From contig NZ_SDHZ01000001.1 in the NCBI RefSeq assembly GCF_004118675.1, positions 1,674,001 to 1,738,000 of the forward strand: a stretch of 64,000 nt of DNA, written 5' to 3'. The position numbers and the translations under genes were made by a program. Each line of letters opens with the position of its first letter. Positions within the stretch are counted from its first letter, which is position 1. Shown here piece by piece: positions 1-8,648 of the stretch. Source of the DNA: Filimonas effusa (GTDB lineage: Bacteria > Bacteroidota > Bacteroidia > Chitinophagales > Chitinophagaceae). The notes under the pieces were generated by a model that was not told where the DNA came from, did no database searches, and was given only the letters and a program-made list of their open reading frames with translations.

Positions 1-285
1 TCGTTCAACCATATTTATCTTCACCAATTCCGGCTTATCATAAGGCTGATCAAAAAGGCACAGCTCCACCGCAGCTGCATAGTCGGCATATAAAGCGAAG
101 TTTACCCCCTTGCCATCCCAGGTGGCTCCCAGAGGAGAAGGGCTGCCTGGCGGAATGTTCAATGGTAACTGGAAACTGGATGGTTCCGTTTTCAATGGCT
201 CCCCTTCTCCTGTGACTTCCTGTTCCAACGCTCTTTTACCAGCACTTTTTTTATTTTTTTCTTTAAATATTTTGGGGCTATTCAT
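1..285 (-). CDS. glgX: Glycogen debranching enzyme GlgX, N-terminal part (runs off the left edge)
   Basis: The minus strand is open from an ATG at 285 to the window edge, giving 95 codons. After a charged, Lys/Glu-rich leader of about 40 residues comes a segment containing [17 protein letters not shown] followed by VELCLFD. This is the start of the CBM48 (isoamylase N-terminal) domain of GlgX/TreX-type debranching enzymes, which hydrolyse alpha-1,6 branches of glycogen. The catalytic GH13 domain lies outside the window, so GlgX cannot be separated from a related isoamylase. The leader is longer than usual, so a later start is possible. Confidence 0.75.
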   Translation of the reverse strand, partial: MNSPKIFKEKNKKSAGKRALEQEVTGEGEPLKTEPSSFQLPLNIPPGSPSPLGATWDGKGVNFALYADYAAAVELCLFDQPYDKPELVKINMVER

Positions 286-404
286 AGACTTCCGCATTAG
301 GTAGTTCCGGCCATAATAAGTTTCATTACACAAAGAAAAAAATCATACCATGCGAATTATCACCGGGAATAGTTTTTTCTGCATTCTTTTAAAAAACTTA
401 CATT

Positions 405-803
405 ATGCGATTCATACCTACAAAGATCCATGGCATATTGGATTACATTATGGGCGTCATCCTGGTAACACCCTGGATCTCTTATTACGAAGGTGTTCCA
501 AAGCTACTGCCTTCGTTGGCAGGTTTATTCATTCTCGTCTATAGTCTTATTACTGATTATGAATTGGGTTTTGTTAAACTAATATCAATGAAAACCCACC
601 TGGTATTCGATTTCATTATCGGTGCACTGCTGATTGTATCACCATGGCTCTTTAACTTCTCCGACGCTCTTATCGCGCCATTTGTAATTGCAGGATCAGT
701 AACCCTGGTGGTAACATTGCTTACCAAACCCAAACCCTCCGATAAACCAACAGAAGCCCAGGCAAACCATTCCCGTGAAATGAAAGGCGCCAATATCCGG
801 TAA
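405..803 (+). CDS. SPW-repeat integral membrane protein
   Basis: This 132-residue hydrophobic protein has about four membrane segments arranged as two similar halves. Each half carries a helix-start motif, VTPWISYY in the first and VSPWLFNF in the second, typical of the SPW repeat family. The halves begin alike (MRFIPTKIHGILDYIMG and MKTHLVFDFIIGA), which suggests an internal duplication. The C-terminal 30 residues are polar and probably cytoplasmic. The family has no defined biochemical role and is often found with stress genes. It appears to be a single-gene unit. Confidence 0.75.
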   Translation: MRFIPTKIHGILDYIMGVILVTPWISYYEGVPKLLPSLAGLFILVYSLITDYELGFVKLISMKTHLVFDFIIGALLIVSPWLFNFSDALIAPFVIAGSVTLVVTLLTKPKPSDKPTEAQANHSREMKGANIR

Positions 804-889
804 ACATGATTGAAACTTGTATTCAATCCGGGAACAGTGAAGTTGATGAACAAAAAAGCATTCCTTTGCACCTATAAAGCAAGCAGTGT

Positions 890-1327
890 ATGCCATCAAA
901 CCGCATCCCGGATAATATCTGGAACTTCATCAGCCAGCAGCATGTAGTAGCTGTAACAGCATCAGCTGCAGGAGAGCTATGGAGTGCATGCCTCTTTTAC
1001 GCCCCTCACAACAAAACGCAAACGTTATATGTATTAACGGAAGAAACAACCCGCCATGCCCGGTTGATGCTTGAAAATAACATCATCAGCGGCACCATTC
1101 ATAATAACACCCGCGAAGCAAAACAAATTCAGGGTATACAGTTCAAAGGCTTCATTACCAAGCTGAACGATCCTGAAATGTTTGCTGCCCGTGAATACTA
1201 TCAGCAACAGTTCCGCATTGCTTCATCACTGCCACCACACCCGGTTTGGAAAATAACCATGACGGAGATCAAATTCACTGATAACACAGAAACTTTCGGT
1301 AGTAAATATTACTGGAACCCGGAGTAA
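890..1327 (+). CDS. Pyridoxamine 5'-phosphate oxidase-like flavin-binding protein
   Basis: The 145-residue protein has the split-barrel fold pattern of the PNPOx/YhbP group: an N-terminal QQHVVAVTASAAGELWSACLFYA strand pair and a central LYVLTEETTRHARLMLENN segment, in which a Thr/Arg-rich loop would hold the flavin phosphate. True PdxH enzymes are longer (about 210 residues) and keep a C-terminal dimer segment absent here. An FMN- or F420-type reductase, or a heme-utilisation role, is therefore as likely as vitamin B6 synthesis. It ends just before a bidirectional terminator. Confidence 0.7.
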   Translation: MPSNRIPDNIWNFISQQHVVAVTASAAGELWSACLFYAPHNKTQTLYVLTEETTRHARLMLENNIISGTIHNNTREAKQIQGIQFKGFITKLNDPEMFAAREYYQQQFRIASSLPPHPVWKITMTEIKFTDNTETFGSKYYWNPE

Positions 1328-1332
1328 ATAAA

Positions 1333-1359
1333 AAAGGCGGCACAATTGATGCCGCCTTT
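1333..1359. terminator. Bidirectional intrinsic terminator
   Basis: A perfect 10-bp stem (AAAGGCGGCA, 1333-1342, with TGCCGCCTTT, 1350-1359) encloses a 7-nt loop. A-tracts on one side and T-tracts on the other let it work on both strands. It sits between the convergent stops of the PNPOx-like gene (1327) and the aldo/keto reductase (1374). Confidence 0.85.
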
Positions 1360-1373
1360 CAGGGGATAAGTTA

Positions 1374-2333
1374 TTATTTGCTGGCTTCATTCAATTGCGC
1401 CAGATCCTGGTCGTCTAACACCAGTTCCGTAGCAGCAAATAAAGCCTGAAGTTGCTCCGTGCTTGTAGCGCTAACGATGGGAGCCCCTATATTAGGCTGA
1501 GCCAGTAACCATGCCAATGCCACACTGGTAAGTGCAGCCTCATGCTTCGCAGCTACCGCATCCAGTGCATTTAAAACGCCCAGTCCTTTTTCATTGAGAT
1601 ATTTTTTTGAAGCACCGCCACGTTTGCTTTTACCAAGATCTTCTATAGAACGGTATTTCCCCGACAGGAAACCCGAAGCAAGCGACCAGTAAGGAAATAC
1701 GGTCAGATTATACTTTGCGGCCAGCGGCGCGTACTCCAATTCATATTTAGCGCGCTCTACCAGGTTGTAATGTGGCTGCAAAGCCTGGTACCTGGGTAAA
1801 CCCTCCTTTTCAGCCAGCTCTATCGACGCTGTAAGCCTCGCAGGAGATAAATTGGAAGCCGCAACATAACGCACCTTACCCGCTTTGATAATTTCGTCAT
1901 AAGCCGATAAGGTTTCCTCTACAGGCGTTTTCTCATCATCAAAATGGGTATAATATAGGTCTATATGATCTGTTTGCAGCCGTTTCAACGACTCATCTAC
2001 AGTTTTCAGTATATGCGCCTTGCTTGTATCTATGGGATGCAGCCCGGTTTCTCCGCCAACTTTGGTAGCCAGCACAATTTTATCACGATTCCCCCTTGAC
2101 TTCATCCAGTTTCCGATGATTGTTTCCGATTGTCCTCCCCCTTTCCCTTCTACCCAATAGGAATACATATCGGCAGTATCAATAAAATTAAAACCGCCCG
2201 CAACAAAAGCATCCAGGATCTCAAAAGACTGCTCCTGGTTCAACGTCCAGCCAAAAACATTCCCGCCAAAATTAATGCGGCCTACTTCCAGATCAGTTTG
2301 TCCGATTTTCACCTTTTTCATCTTTACATTCAT
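1374..2333 (-). CDS. Aldo/keto reductase
   Basis: This 319-residue protein is a full-length NADPH-dependent oxidoreductase of the aldo/keto reductase superfamily with a TIM-barrel fold. The catalytic tetrad can be placed: Asp52 and Tyr57 in FIDTADMYS, Lys91 in LATKVGG and His130 in LYYTHF. The C-terminal part carries the usual cofactor-loop region (GAPIVSATSTEQL). The sequence resembles the YajO/Gfo-like sugar-aldehyde group; the substrate is unknown. The start could also be the Met four codons later (2321). It is monocistronic and faces the terminator at 1333-1359. Confidence 0.88.
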   Translation of the reverse strand: MNVKMKKVKIGQTDLEVGRINFGGNVFGWTLNQEQSFEILDAFVAGGFNFIDTADMYSYWVEGKGGGQSETIIGNWMKSRGNRDKIVLATKVGGETGLHPIDTSKAHILKTVDESLKRLQTDHIDLYYTHFDDEKTPVEETLSAYDEIIKAGKVRYVAASNLSPARLTASIELAEKEGLPRYQALQPHYNLVERAKYELEYAPLAAKYNLTVFPYWSLASGFLSGKYRSIEDLGKSKRGGASKKYLNEKGLGVLNALDAVAAKHEAALTSVALAWLLAQPNIGAPIVSATSTEQLQALFAATELVLDDQDLAQLNEASK

Positions 2334-2428
2334 TTAATATGTTTCACAAATGCAAACCCGTGTAAAGTTACACCCGACAACCAACCCCGCAATAGCATTT
2401 TTTAAGACATTCTATAAGCAGTTTCATC

Positions 2429-2842
2429 TCATTCCCTCTCCTCCCTGAAAGGCGACTTATTCTGATGGGAGCCATCTCCGGAAGTTTCTGAAACGGTAGG
2501 TAAACTAAGATCAGACCAGGCACCTCCGTTAAATACATTGGCAAATCCTCTTTCCTTTAAAAGGCTTACAGCTTTTACGCTTCGTAAACCATGAGAGCAA
2601 ACTGTAATGTAAGTACGCTTTTTATCCAAAGGAATTACATCGCCATGTAACCTGCTCAAAGGAATATTAACCGCTCCTTCAATATGCCCCGTACTAAATT
2701 CCCGTTCTGTTCTTACATCCAGGATCACGGCACCATTAGCAATCCTGGCATCAAGTCCCTTATCAAGATTAACGAAACGATAGATCCTGTAACCGATATA
2801 AATGAACAGGCATACGCCCGCGATGATCAAAATTGTCTTCAT
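2429..2842 (-). CDS. Membrane-anchored rhodanese-like sulfurtransferase
   Basis: The 137-residue protein has one N-terminal membrane helix (about residues 3-20) followed by a single rhodanese domain. The domain contains ILDVRTEREFSTGHIEGAVNIP and an active-site loop VCSHGLRS in which Cys82 would carry the persulfide. The loop is of the short single-domain GlpE/PspE type. It is the last gene of a three-gene minus-strand operon: 6 bp separate it from the DUF3817 gene upstream. Sulfur transfer or thiol-stress defence at the membrane is inferred. Confidence 0.82.
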   Translation of the reverse strand: MKTILIIAGVCLFIYIGYRIYRFVNLDKGLDARIANGAVILDVRTEREFSTGHIEGAVNIPLSRLHGDVIPLDKKRTYITVCSHGLRSVKAVSLLKERGFANVFNGGAWSDLSLPTVSETSGDGSHQNKSPFREERE

Positions 2843-2848
2843 ACCTCT

Positions 2849-3163
2849 TTATTTATCTGCATCCATTTTAGAAAGAATATGCCTGTCGATATAAAACGTT
2901 CCGAATGGAATGATACAAGCCAGCAATACCCTAACCGTAACAACTCTGAATGGCCAGCGTTGCGCTACACCAACACTAAGCGCATTAAATACAAACAGGA
3001 GGAACAGCACCCCGTGTACAGGTCCCATCACTGTTGAGAGCTGCGGCTGATGCACCATATACTTCAACGGCACTGCTACAAAAACAAGCAGTAACAACGA
3101 TATTCCTTCAAGCCAGCCAATGATACGTAGGCGGCCCAGGCTGGTATTCAATAAATGTTTCAT
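2849..3163 (-). CDS. DUF3817 family integral membrane protein
   Basis: The 104-residue protein has three or four membrane segments. It contains the family pattern GRLRIIGWLEGISLLLL near the N-terminus, then MGPVHGVLFLLFVFNAL and a C-terminal IIPFGTFYIDR. I chose the start at 3163 because the conserved domain begins there. An in-frame extension to 3322 overlaps the upstream gene and adds no family sequence. The stop of the preceding gene is 2 bp away, so the two are probably translationally coupled. Function is unknown. Confidence 0.82.
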   Translation of the reverse strand: MKHLLNTSLGRLRIIGWLEGISLLLLVFVAVPLKYMVHQPQLSTVMGPVHGVLFLLFVFNALSVGVAQRWPFRVVTVRVLLACIIPFGTFYIDRHILSKMDADK

Positions 3164-3165
3164 TG

Positions 3166-3624
3166 TTATCTTAAATAAGGTCGCGCAACCAATGGAGAAA
3201 AAGGCCAGGGAACAGCTATAAAGATCAATACCAATGCAAAAACAAACCAATATAACATAGTCCTGAATTTCAGCTGGTCGGCAGCCCTTCTCTTTGCCAT
3301 GGCCGATCCTATCGTGATGCATATAATAGCTGCCAGCATCAGTAAAAGATGTATCAAAGCAAAAAAACTCACCTGCAAATCGCTTATCGCCTCTGCTTTA
3401 TTATGCCAGAAATAACCAATCACCGGGCTTTTTACATAAAGAAGGATACCAATGATCAATTGTATATGGGCAATGGTAGCCGTCCAATGCCTGACGGCGT
3501 TATCCTTCCTGGAAAAAAGCCGCTGTTGCTTATACCCGGTAAATGCACGATATACAGCGTAGATAAGACTGATAAACACCAGCCACCGGATAATGGAATG
3601 CAGGAATAGAAGAATAGAATACAT
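3166..3624 (-). CDS. Four-helix membrane protein (cytochrome b-like, uncharacterised)
   Basis: This 152-residue protein has four predicted membrane helices and His residues near helix ends (LHSIIRW, HIQLIIG, LIHLLLM). Related Bacteroidota proteins are often labelled cytochrome B, but I see no firm heme-binding signature, so the label is weak. It leads an operon with the DUF3817 and rhodanese genes. A perfect inverted repeat lies 33 bp upstream of its start and is the likely target of the adjacent TetR regulator. Confidence 0.65.
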   Translation of the reverse strand: MYSILLFLHSIIRWLVFISLIYAVYRAFTGYKQQRLFSRKDNAVRHWTATIAHIQLIIGILLYVKSPVIGYFWHNKAEAISDLQVSFFALIHLLLMLAAIICITIGSAMAKRRAADQLKFRTMLYWFVFALVLIFIAVPWPFSPLVARPYLR

Positions 3625-3656
3625 CAGCTATTGTGTTTAACTGATGCGAAAATACA

Positions 3657-3680
3657 AAAACATACCAATTAGTATGTTTT
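3657..3680. promoter_or_regulatory. Inverted-repeat operator, probable TetR site
   Basis: Two perfect 9-bp arms (AAAACATAC, 3657-3665, and GTATGTTTT, 3672-3680) flank a 6-bp AT-rich centre. The repeat lies between the end of the tetR-like gene (3695) and the start of the membrane/rhodanese operon (3624), where a repressor would block transcription of that operon. Size and symmetry fit TetR-family operators. Which protein binds it is inferred from position only. Confidence 0.6.
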
Positions 3681-3694
3681 TTTTATCATAAAGA

Positions 3695-4285
3695 TTATAC
3701 GAGTCCTTCCAGGTATTTCTTCAGTTCTTTAAGATAAGGCACGTAAGCAGCCTTGTCGCCCGATAACTTGCCGATATTGCGGATTCCCCAGTAGCCCGAC
3801 AGTATAAATATCGTTACCTGTCCGGCATTCACCTTCTTGTTTACCAGCCCTTTTTTCTTACCCGTTTCAATTGCCTGTACCAATACACCGTTCCATTCTG
3901 TAGTTAGTTCATCAAGGGCTTTGTTGAAATCGGCATGCCAGGGCGCCATTTCCTGTGTAAGATTAGAAGCCGGACAACCATATTCTACCTTCATAAACTC
4001 ATTCTCCATCAATAAATGATGCATCATATTATAAATAGCCGTCAAAGGGTTCGCCTCCTGCTGAAGCGGCTTTATAAAGCTATCCTTCAATGCAGGCTTG
4101 AGTACCTCATTGATAATGGCAAGTCCCATTTCATCTTTGTTTTTGAAATGGTAATAGAAAGCACCTTTTGTGACCTGCGTGGTAGCGATAATATCGTCGA
4201 TACTGGTTGCATTATATCCTTTTGTATAAATAAGATCAAATGCTTTCAGGAGAATATTATGCCTGGTAGCGACTGCCTTCTTCAT
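3695..4285 (-). CDS. TetR/AcrR family transcriptional regulator
   Basis: The 196-residue protein starts with a TetR helix-turn-helix (TRHNILLKAFDLIYTKGY, then VTKGAFYYHFKNKDEM, residues 7-50). An all-helical ligand-binding domain follows. I chose the start at 4285 because the DNA-binding domain begins there; the reading frame extends to 4618 but runs antisense through the uracil-DNA glycosylase gene. The gene lies immediately upstream of, and on the same strand as, the membrane/rhodanese operon, with an inverted repeat on either side. Local repression relieved by an unknown ligand is likely. Cys140-type residues of known thiol sensors were not assessed. Confidence 0.88.
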   Translation of the reverse strand: MKKAVATRHNILLKAFDLIYTKGYNATSIDDIIATTQVTKGAFYYHFKNKDEMGLAIINEVLKPALKDSFIKPLQQEANPLTAIYNMMHHLLMENEFMKVEYGCPASNLTQEMAPWHADFNKALDELTTEWNGVLVQAIETGKKKGLVNKKVNAGQVTIFILSGYWGIRNIGKLSGDKAAYVPYLKELKKYLEGLV

Positions 4286-4349
4286 AGAAATACCCTTTAT
4301 AAATTTCTTCAAAGGAACAAAATCTTTAACTGCAGGGGAAGAGATTCTG

Positions 4350-4374
4350 CTTACCTGTAGGAAATACAGGCAAG
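4350..4374. promoter_or_regulatory. Inverted repeat between tetR and ung
   Basis: The arms CTTACCTGTA (4350-4359) and TACAGGCAAG (4365-4374) match at 9 of 10 positions around a 5-bp spacer. The site lies in the divergent promoter region between the TetR gene (start 4285) and ung (start 4412). It may be a second operator, for autoregulation, but its core differs from the repeat at 3657. A smaller repeat, AGTTTG-taat-CAAACT, follows at 4383-4398. Confidence 0.4.
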
Positions 4375-4411
4375 TTTTAGTTAGTTTGTAATCAAACTGT
4401 ACAAGACCATT

Positions 4412-5083
4412 ATGGACGTAAAAATAGAGGAAAGCTGGAAATCGGCGCTCAAACAGGAGTTTACCAAGCCTTATTTCCAGGAAATAGTCGCATTCCTGAA
4501 AACAGAGAAAATGCAGGGGAAGACCATTTATCCTCCGGGCCCCCTTATTTTTAATGCCTTTAATCATACTACATTCACCAACGTAAAAGTAGTGCTGCTG
4601 GGGCAGGACCCCTACCATGGCCCGGGACAGGCGATGGGACTTAGCTTCTCCGTTGCCGCCGGCGTGCCTCCTCCCCCCTCATTGGTGAACATCTATAAGG
4701 AACTTCATAAAGATATAGGCATGGCCATCCCTAAAACGGGCGACCTTACGCCTTGGGCCAACCAGGGCGTATTGCTCCTGAACGCAGCGCTAACCGTTCG
4801 TGCCAATGAACCAGCCAGCCACAGCAAAGCAGGTTGGATGCAGTTCACCGATGCCGTTATTCGTCGTATCTCCGAAGAAAAAAAAGGCGTCGTATTCCTG
4901 TTATGGGGCAGGTTTGCCCAGGAGAAGCAGGTGTTGATAGACGCCACCAAACACCATGTGCTAAAGGCTGCGCATCCCTCACCCTTTAGCGCCGATAAAG
5001 GCTTCTTCGGATGCCGCCACTTCAGTAAAACCAACGAATTACTAGCCAAAGAAGGACTCGATCCTATAGATTGGTCGCTATAG
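4412..5083 (+). CDS. ung: Uracil-DNA glycosylase, family 1
   Basis: This 223-residue enzyme excises uracil from DNA as the first step of base-excision repair. Motif [21 protein letters not shown], contains catalytic Asp66. Motif [15 protein letters not shown] near residue 188, supplies the DNA-intercalation loop and catalytic His. Length matches bacterial Ung. The next gene, plsC, starts 21 bp later on the same strand, so the two may be co-transcribed. Confidence 0.96.
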   Translation: MDVKIEESWKSALKQEFTKPYFQEIVAFLKTEKMQGKTIYPPGPLIFNAFNHTTFTNVKVVLLGQDPYHGPGQAMGLSFSVAAGVPPPPSLVNIYKELHKDIGMAIPKTGDLTPWANQGVLLLNAALTVRANEPASHSKAGWMQFTDAVIRRISEEKKGVVFLLWGRFAQEKQVLIDATKHHVLKAAHPSPFSADKGFFGCRHFSKTNELLAKEGLDPIDWSL

Positions 5084-5104
5084 ACATTTTTAAAGTATTA
5101 CCCG

Positions 5105-5842
5105 ATGAAATGGTGGAATAATGTGTTAGGCAGGATATGGGCTTTATGGGCCGTCATTGTTTTTGTGCCTACAATGCTGGTAGCCTTTATCTTTTATTTG
5201 CCTTGCTTTCTGCTGAAAGAACCTTCGCTGGCACGCTGGCACCGGCATGTTTCGCGCGTTTGGATGACCGTATTTTTGAATCTGATAGGTTGCCCGCTAA
5301 GGGTTAAAGGAAAAGAACATTTCCGGAGAGAAGAAAACTATGTGATCGTTTGTAATCACAATAGCCTGATGGATGTTCCGGTTACAACACCTTTCATGCC
5401 GCGCGCCAATAAAACTATCGCCAAAAAAAGCTTCGCCGCCATTCCCATCTTTGGATGGATCTATTCCTTTGGCAGTGTACTGGTTGATCGCAAAGACAAC
5501 GACGACAGGCGCAAGAGCTTCGAAAAAATGCGTAAAGTGCTTTCATCCGGCCTGGATATGTTAATCTATCCCGAAGGAACACGCAACAGAACCGGCAAGC
5601 CCCTGAAAAGCTTTTACGACGGCGCTTTCCGATTGGCATTAGCTTCGGAGAAACCTATCATTCCGGCTCTGGTATTTAATACCAATAAAGTATTGCCTGC
5701 AAACAAACCTTTCTATGTAGCCCCATATCGCCTGGAAATGCATTTTCTTGCTCCTGTTGAAGTAAAAGGAAAAACGGTTGCCGATCTCAAACAGGAAGTC
5801 TTTGAGCTGATGTGGAACTATTATACGGTAAATGACAGGTAG
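5105..5842 (+). CDS. plsC: 1-acyl-sn-glycerol-3-phosphate acyltransferase (PlsC family)
   Basis: The 245-residue protein begins with one or two membrane helices (residues 8-36) and carries the acyltransferase HX4D motif in NHNSLMD (His85-Asp90). The glycerol-phosphate-binding motif YPEGTRNRTG follows at about 155-164. It would convert lysophosphatidate to phosphatidate in phospholipid synthesis. A divergent acyl acceptor, such as a lyso-ornithine lipid, cannot be ruled out. Its stop is 12 bp from the convergent lptD stop. Confidence 0.88.
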   Translation: MKWWNNVLGRIWALWAVIVFVPTMLVAFIFYLPCFLLKEPSLARWHRHVSRVWMTVFLNLIGCPLRVKGKEHFRREENYVIVCNHNSLMDVPVTTPFMPRANKTIAKKSFAAIPIFGWIYSFGSVLVDRKDNDDRRKSFEKMRKVLSSGLDMLIYPEGTRNRTGKPLKSFYDGAFRLALASEKPIIPALVFNTNKVLPANKPFYVAPYRLEMHFLAPVEVKGKTVADLKQEVFELMWNYYTVNDR

Positions 5843-5854
5843 CTGTCTTAATGT

Positions 5855-8578
5855 TTATTGCTCTATAGCACTATAGAAACTTCTGGACCTGTTTATTTTC
5901 AGGTCACGTAATATGCCCGATTTAGGGTTCAGCACTATATTAAAGCTCTTTATAGGTCCTATAGGTGTAACATTGATAGATAGTTGCCAGCAGTGCATTT
6001 CACGGGTAATATACATGGTAACGCCTTCTAACTTGGCCGTTCTTACATCGTAGAAAAAGCTGCCCCCCATCTTCCACTTGGGTGTAAGACTGAAATCGCC
6101 GCTAACATTAAGATTCGTATTGATCTGTGTGACATAGCTTCTATAGTCAGCCGATCTTTGCCTGTTGAAATTAATAGACAGAGAGGTTTGTACAGACCAT
6201 GGAATATTGAAGTCTACGAATTCCGCCGGATTGGCTCTAACATAGTCCAGCTGTCGCTGCTGTTCGTCGGGCGTCATCGTCTGGTCTACAGGCATACGGC
6301 TTTTATCAGATCTTTGATCTGCCGCCTTGCTTTGAAAAGAAGAGGATATAACAAGGTTCCCACCGGTGAAACGTCCCAGGCTACCCTGTTTCCATAACAG
6401 TTTGTTTATACGATCTCCTACGGAATCTACCGCATAAGGATCAATACTTGCCCCGCCTGTAATATTGACCTTTTCAAACAAAGTACTACGAAAAGCAATA
6501 CTTACCGGAGACCAGTTCATACTATCCAGGAAAAAGTTATAACCCGTATTAAAACTTAAACCGTCAATAAGTTTGATCTTTTTATATGGGTCGTCGCCAG
6601 TTGTGTCATTTTTGTTCCTCTTTTTCATTTCGAAGAGGTTGTCAAATCCGAAATTAAAGCCACCAAAACTGCCTTCACTAAATCCGCCGACGACACTGCC
6701 TTCAAACCTGGAAATCCTGATCTTTTTTCTGGCGGTAGAAGTATCTACCTGTAAAGAATCATAAAACTGTTTTACCAGGTCGGGCTTATAGTTGATGCTG
6801 AAAGTAGGTTTTATCTCATGCCGTAGTTTGGTATCCTTGCCCAGGTTAAAGGTACCGAAGATCCTGGTGTTGGTAGACATGCCAAAGTTCACCTCCCGCG
6901 CAGCAAAGAAACCACGGCTGATACGGGTTTCAACGGTATCTCTATCTGGATTCCATCTTCTCAGGATCTGCTGGCCATACCATTTTTCGGAAAAAGAAAT
7001 GGAAGGAGAAAACAGAAGCGGCCCCACTGCCGGTAATGTTAAGCTGATAGGCACACTATGCTGTGCTCCCCATTGGGTTGTATCCAGCATCCGGGCAAAA
7101 TTAAATGCAGTATCATAGAAAGCTACCTGGTTCAACAGGTTGCCGGTATAGGAAATACCCAGTTTTTCATACCATTTAGCAGTACCCACTGATTCCTTTT
7201 TTTGAAAAGGATAGAACGTATTGGCAGTGAAGTTAACCGTAGGAAGCGTTACGTTCACCAGACGCTGGTTATTATTCTGGCTATGGTTGGCGCTGGTTGT
7301 TAAGTTATACTTCCCTTGTCCCCAGGTCTTACTATAAGTGATAGATGAGCTCAACTGGTTCTGGAAGTTCTGGTAAATATTGTTGGTCACATAATCGTTA
7401 TACCTGGTGCTTCCCGCATTCACACTGGCCGAAAAACTGGTTCCCGGCCGCGCCCTGGTGTCTGTACTATGGCTCCAGTTGATAAGAAAGCTGGTATACT
7501 TGATAAATTCGTTACTCTGGGCAGTGGATGTATTTACCAGCTTGGTCTTTTGAATGGTCAGGTTCAGGTTGCCCGAATATTTATACCGCTTCATGTATTT
7601 GGGATTCACAAATAACGCCCATCCGCCATAGGTATAAAGATTGGCCCTTGTAGTTACATCCCAGTTGTCATTAATGACCTTGTAATATCCCAGTCCTTCC
7701 AGTCCAAGCCCCGCACTCTGGTTGGTAGCAAACTGAGGCGCCAGCATACCGGAATGCCGTCCTTTTACCATAGGATAAATACCGAAAGGAATGGCTACAG
7801 GCATAGGCACCCCTTCAAACTCAGGGAAAGCCGGCCCCGACACTGCAAACCTGTCGTTAATGATCTTTACCCGCCTGGTACGAAATGCAAAGTGAGGCGT
7901 ATCGAGGTTGCAGGTAGTCATACGCGCCCGGAATGCAAACGCTACATCCTTATCCATCCGTTTCAGCGTCTGCGCCTGCACATACATCTCACCCTCCTGG
8001 AAATAAGAGTTTTTCGTAAGCCCCCTGCCCGTCTTGACATTATATTTAATGGTGTCGCTGATCGCTTTCGACTGCCCCTGTGTCATAGTAGGCAGATTCA
8101 ACGGATTACTACTGGTATCCTTTCCGCCATATGCCTCCATTACCTGCGATTGCTGATCGTAATGGATCACATTTGCTTCCAGCTGGTTGTCCTGGTATTT
8201 AACAACAGCCTTATTATACAGGAAGAATTGTTTTTTGGGAATACTGATGATAGCAGAATCTTCAGCAGTATAATCTACAGGTGCATCCAGCGTATCCTTC
8301 GACATCGGAATGGAATCAATACGTTGCCATAAAGTATCGCCGGTAAGTGAATCAATGGTAAACCTGACAGAATCAGTGATGAGCTTTACAGAATCGCCTG
8401 CTATTTTAAACCTGGCAGAATCAAGGGATATTTTGCCGCTGTCGATGACAGATGCAGGAGGTTTAACGGGAGCAGCAGGTCTTACCTGCGCCTGAACAGC
8501 CAGCGTTGTAAATAACATGAACACGAAAACAGACCAGGCTGTAATACAATTTATACTAACTTTACAACGTTTGTTCAT
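5855..8578 (-). CDS. lptD: Putative LPS-assembly protein LptD
   Basis: This 907-residue precursor has a signal peptide ending near VQAQ (residue 31). A Pro/Ser/Asp-rich linker comes next, then an OstA-type beta-jellyroll with KQFFLYNKAVVKYQDNQLEA from about residue 115. The rest is a long beta-barrel rich in Tyr/Asn/Thr strands. This is the Bacteroidota form of LptD, which inserts lipopolysaccharide in the outer leaflet together with LptE. The paired cysteines of enterobacterial LptD are not evident. An OstA-like periplasmic partner is encoded at 11843-13471. Confidence 0.85.
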   Translation of the reverse strand: MNKRCKVSINCITAWSVFVFMLFTTLAVQAQVRPAAPVKPPASVIDSGKISLDSARFKIAGDSVKLITDSVRFTIDSLTGDTLWQRIDSIPMSKDTLDAPVDYTAEDSAIISIPKKQFFLYNKAVVKYQDNQLEANVIHYDQQSQVMEAYGGKDTSSNPLNLPTMTQGQSKAISDTIKYNVKTGRGLTKNSYFQEGEMYVQAQTLKRMDKDVAFAFRARMTTCNLDTPHFAFRTRRVKIINDRFAVSGPAFPEFEGVPMPVAIPFGIYPMVKGRHSGMLAPQFATNQSAGLGLEGLGYYKVINDNWDVTTRANLYTYGGWALFVNPKYMKRYKYSGNLNLTIQKTKLVNTSTAQSNEFIKYTSFLINWSHSTDTRARPGTSFSASVNAGSTRYNDYVTNNIYQNFQNQLSSSITYSKTWGQGKYNLTTSANHSQNNNQRLVNVTLPTVNFTANTFYPFQKKESVGTAKWYEKLGISYTGNLLNQVAFYDTAFNFARMLDTTQWGAQHSVPISLTLPAVGPLLFSPSISFSEKWYGQQILRRWNPDRDTVETRISRGFFAAREVNFGMSTNTRIFGTFNLGKDTKLRHEIKPTFSINYKPDLVKQFYDSLQVDTSTARKKIRISRFEGSVVGGFSEGSFGGFNFGFDNLFEMKKRNKNDTTGDDPYKKIKLIDGLSFNTGYNFFLDSMNWSPVSIAFRSTLFEKVNITGGASIDPYAVDSVGDRINKLLWKQGSLGRFTGGNLVISSSFQSKAADQRSDKSRMPVDQTMTPDEQQRQLDYVRANPAEFVDFNIPWSVQTSLSINFNRQRSADYRSYVTQINTNLNVSGDFSLTPKWKMGGSFFYDVRTAKLEGVTMYITREMHCWQLSINVTPIGPIKSFNIVLNPKSGILRDLKINRSRSFYSAIEQ

Positions 8579-8591
8579 AATTTAAGGTGGA

Positions 8592-8599
8592 CAAAAATA
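8592..8599 (-). promoter_or_regulatory. Candidate -7 box for lptD
   Basis: The minus strand reads TATTTTTG, a perfect match to TAnnTTTG, 13 bp before the lptD start at 8578. This implies a leader of only a few nucleotides. No convincing TTG -33 element is visible at the usual distance. Confidence 0.4.
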
Positions 8600-8648
8600 G
8601 GGCTTAAATACAAACGAGTTGTGAAGAATACCCTAAACAAAAAGTAAT

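Noticed and set aside
4286-4618. N-terminal extension of the TetR regulator to 307 residues
   Set aside because: The extension runs antisense through ung and precedes the point where the TetR DNA-binding domain begins.
7754-8332. 192-codon frame antisense to lptD
   Set aside because: It lies wholly inside the well-supported lptD gene on the other strand and has no recognisable domain or start context.
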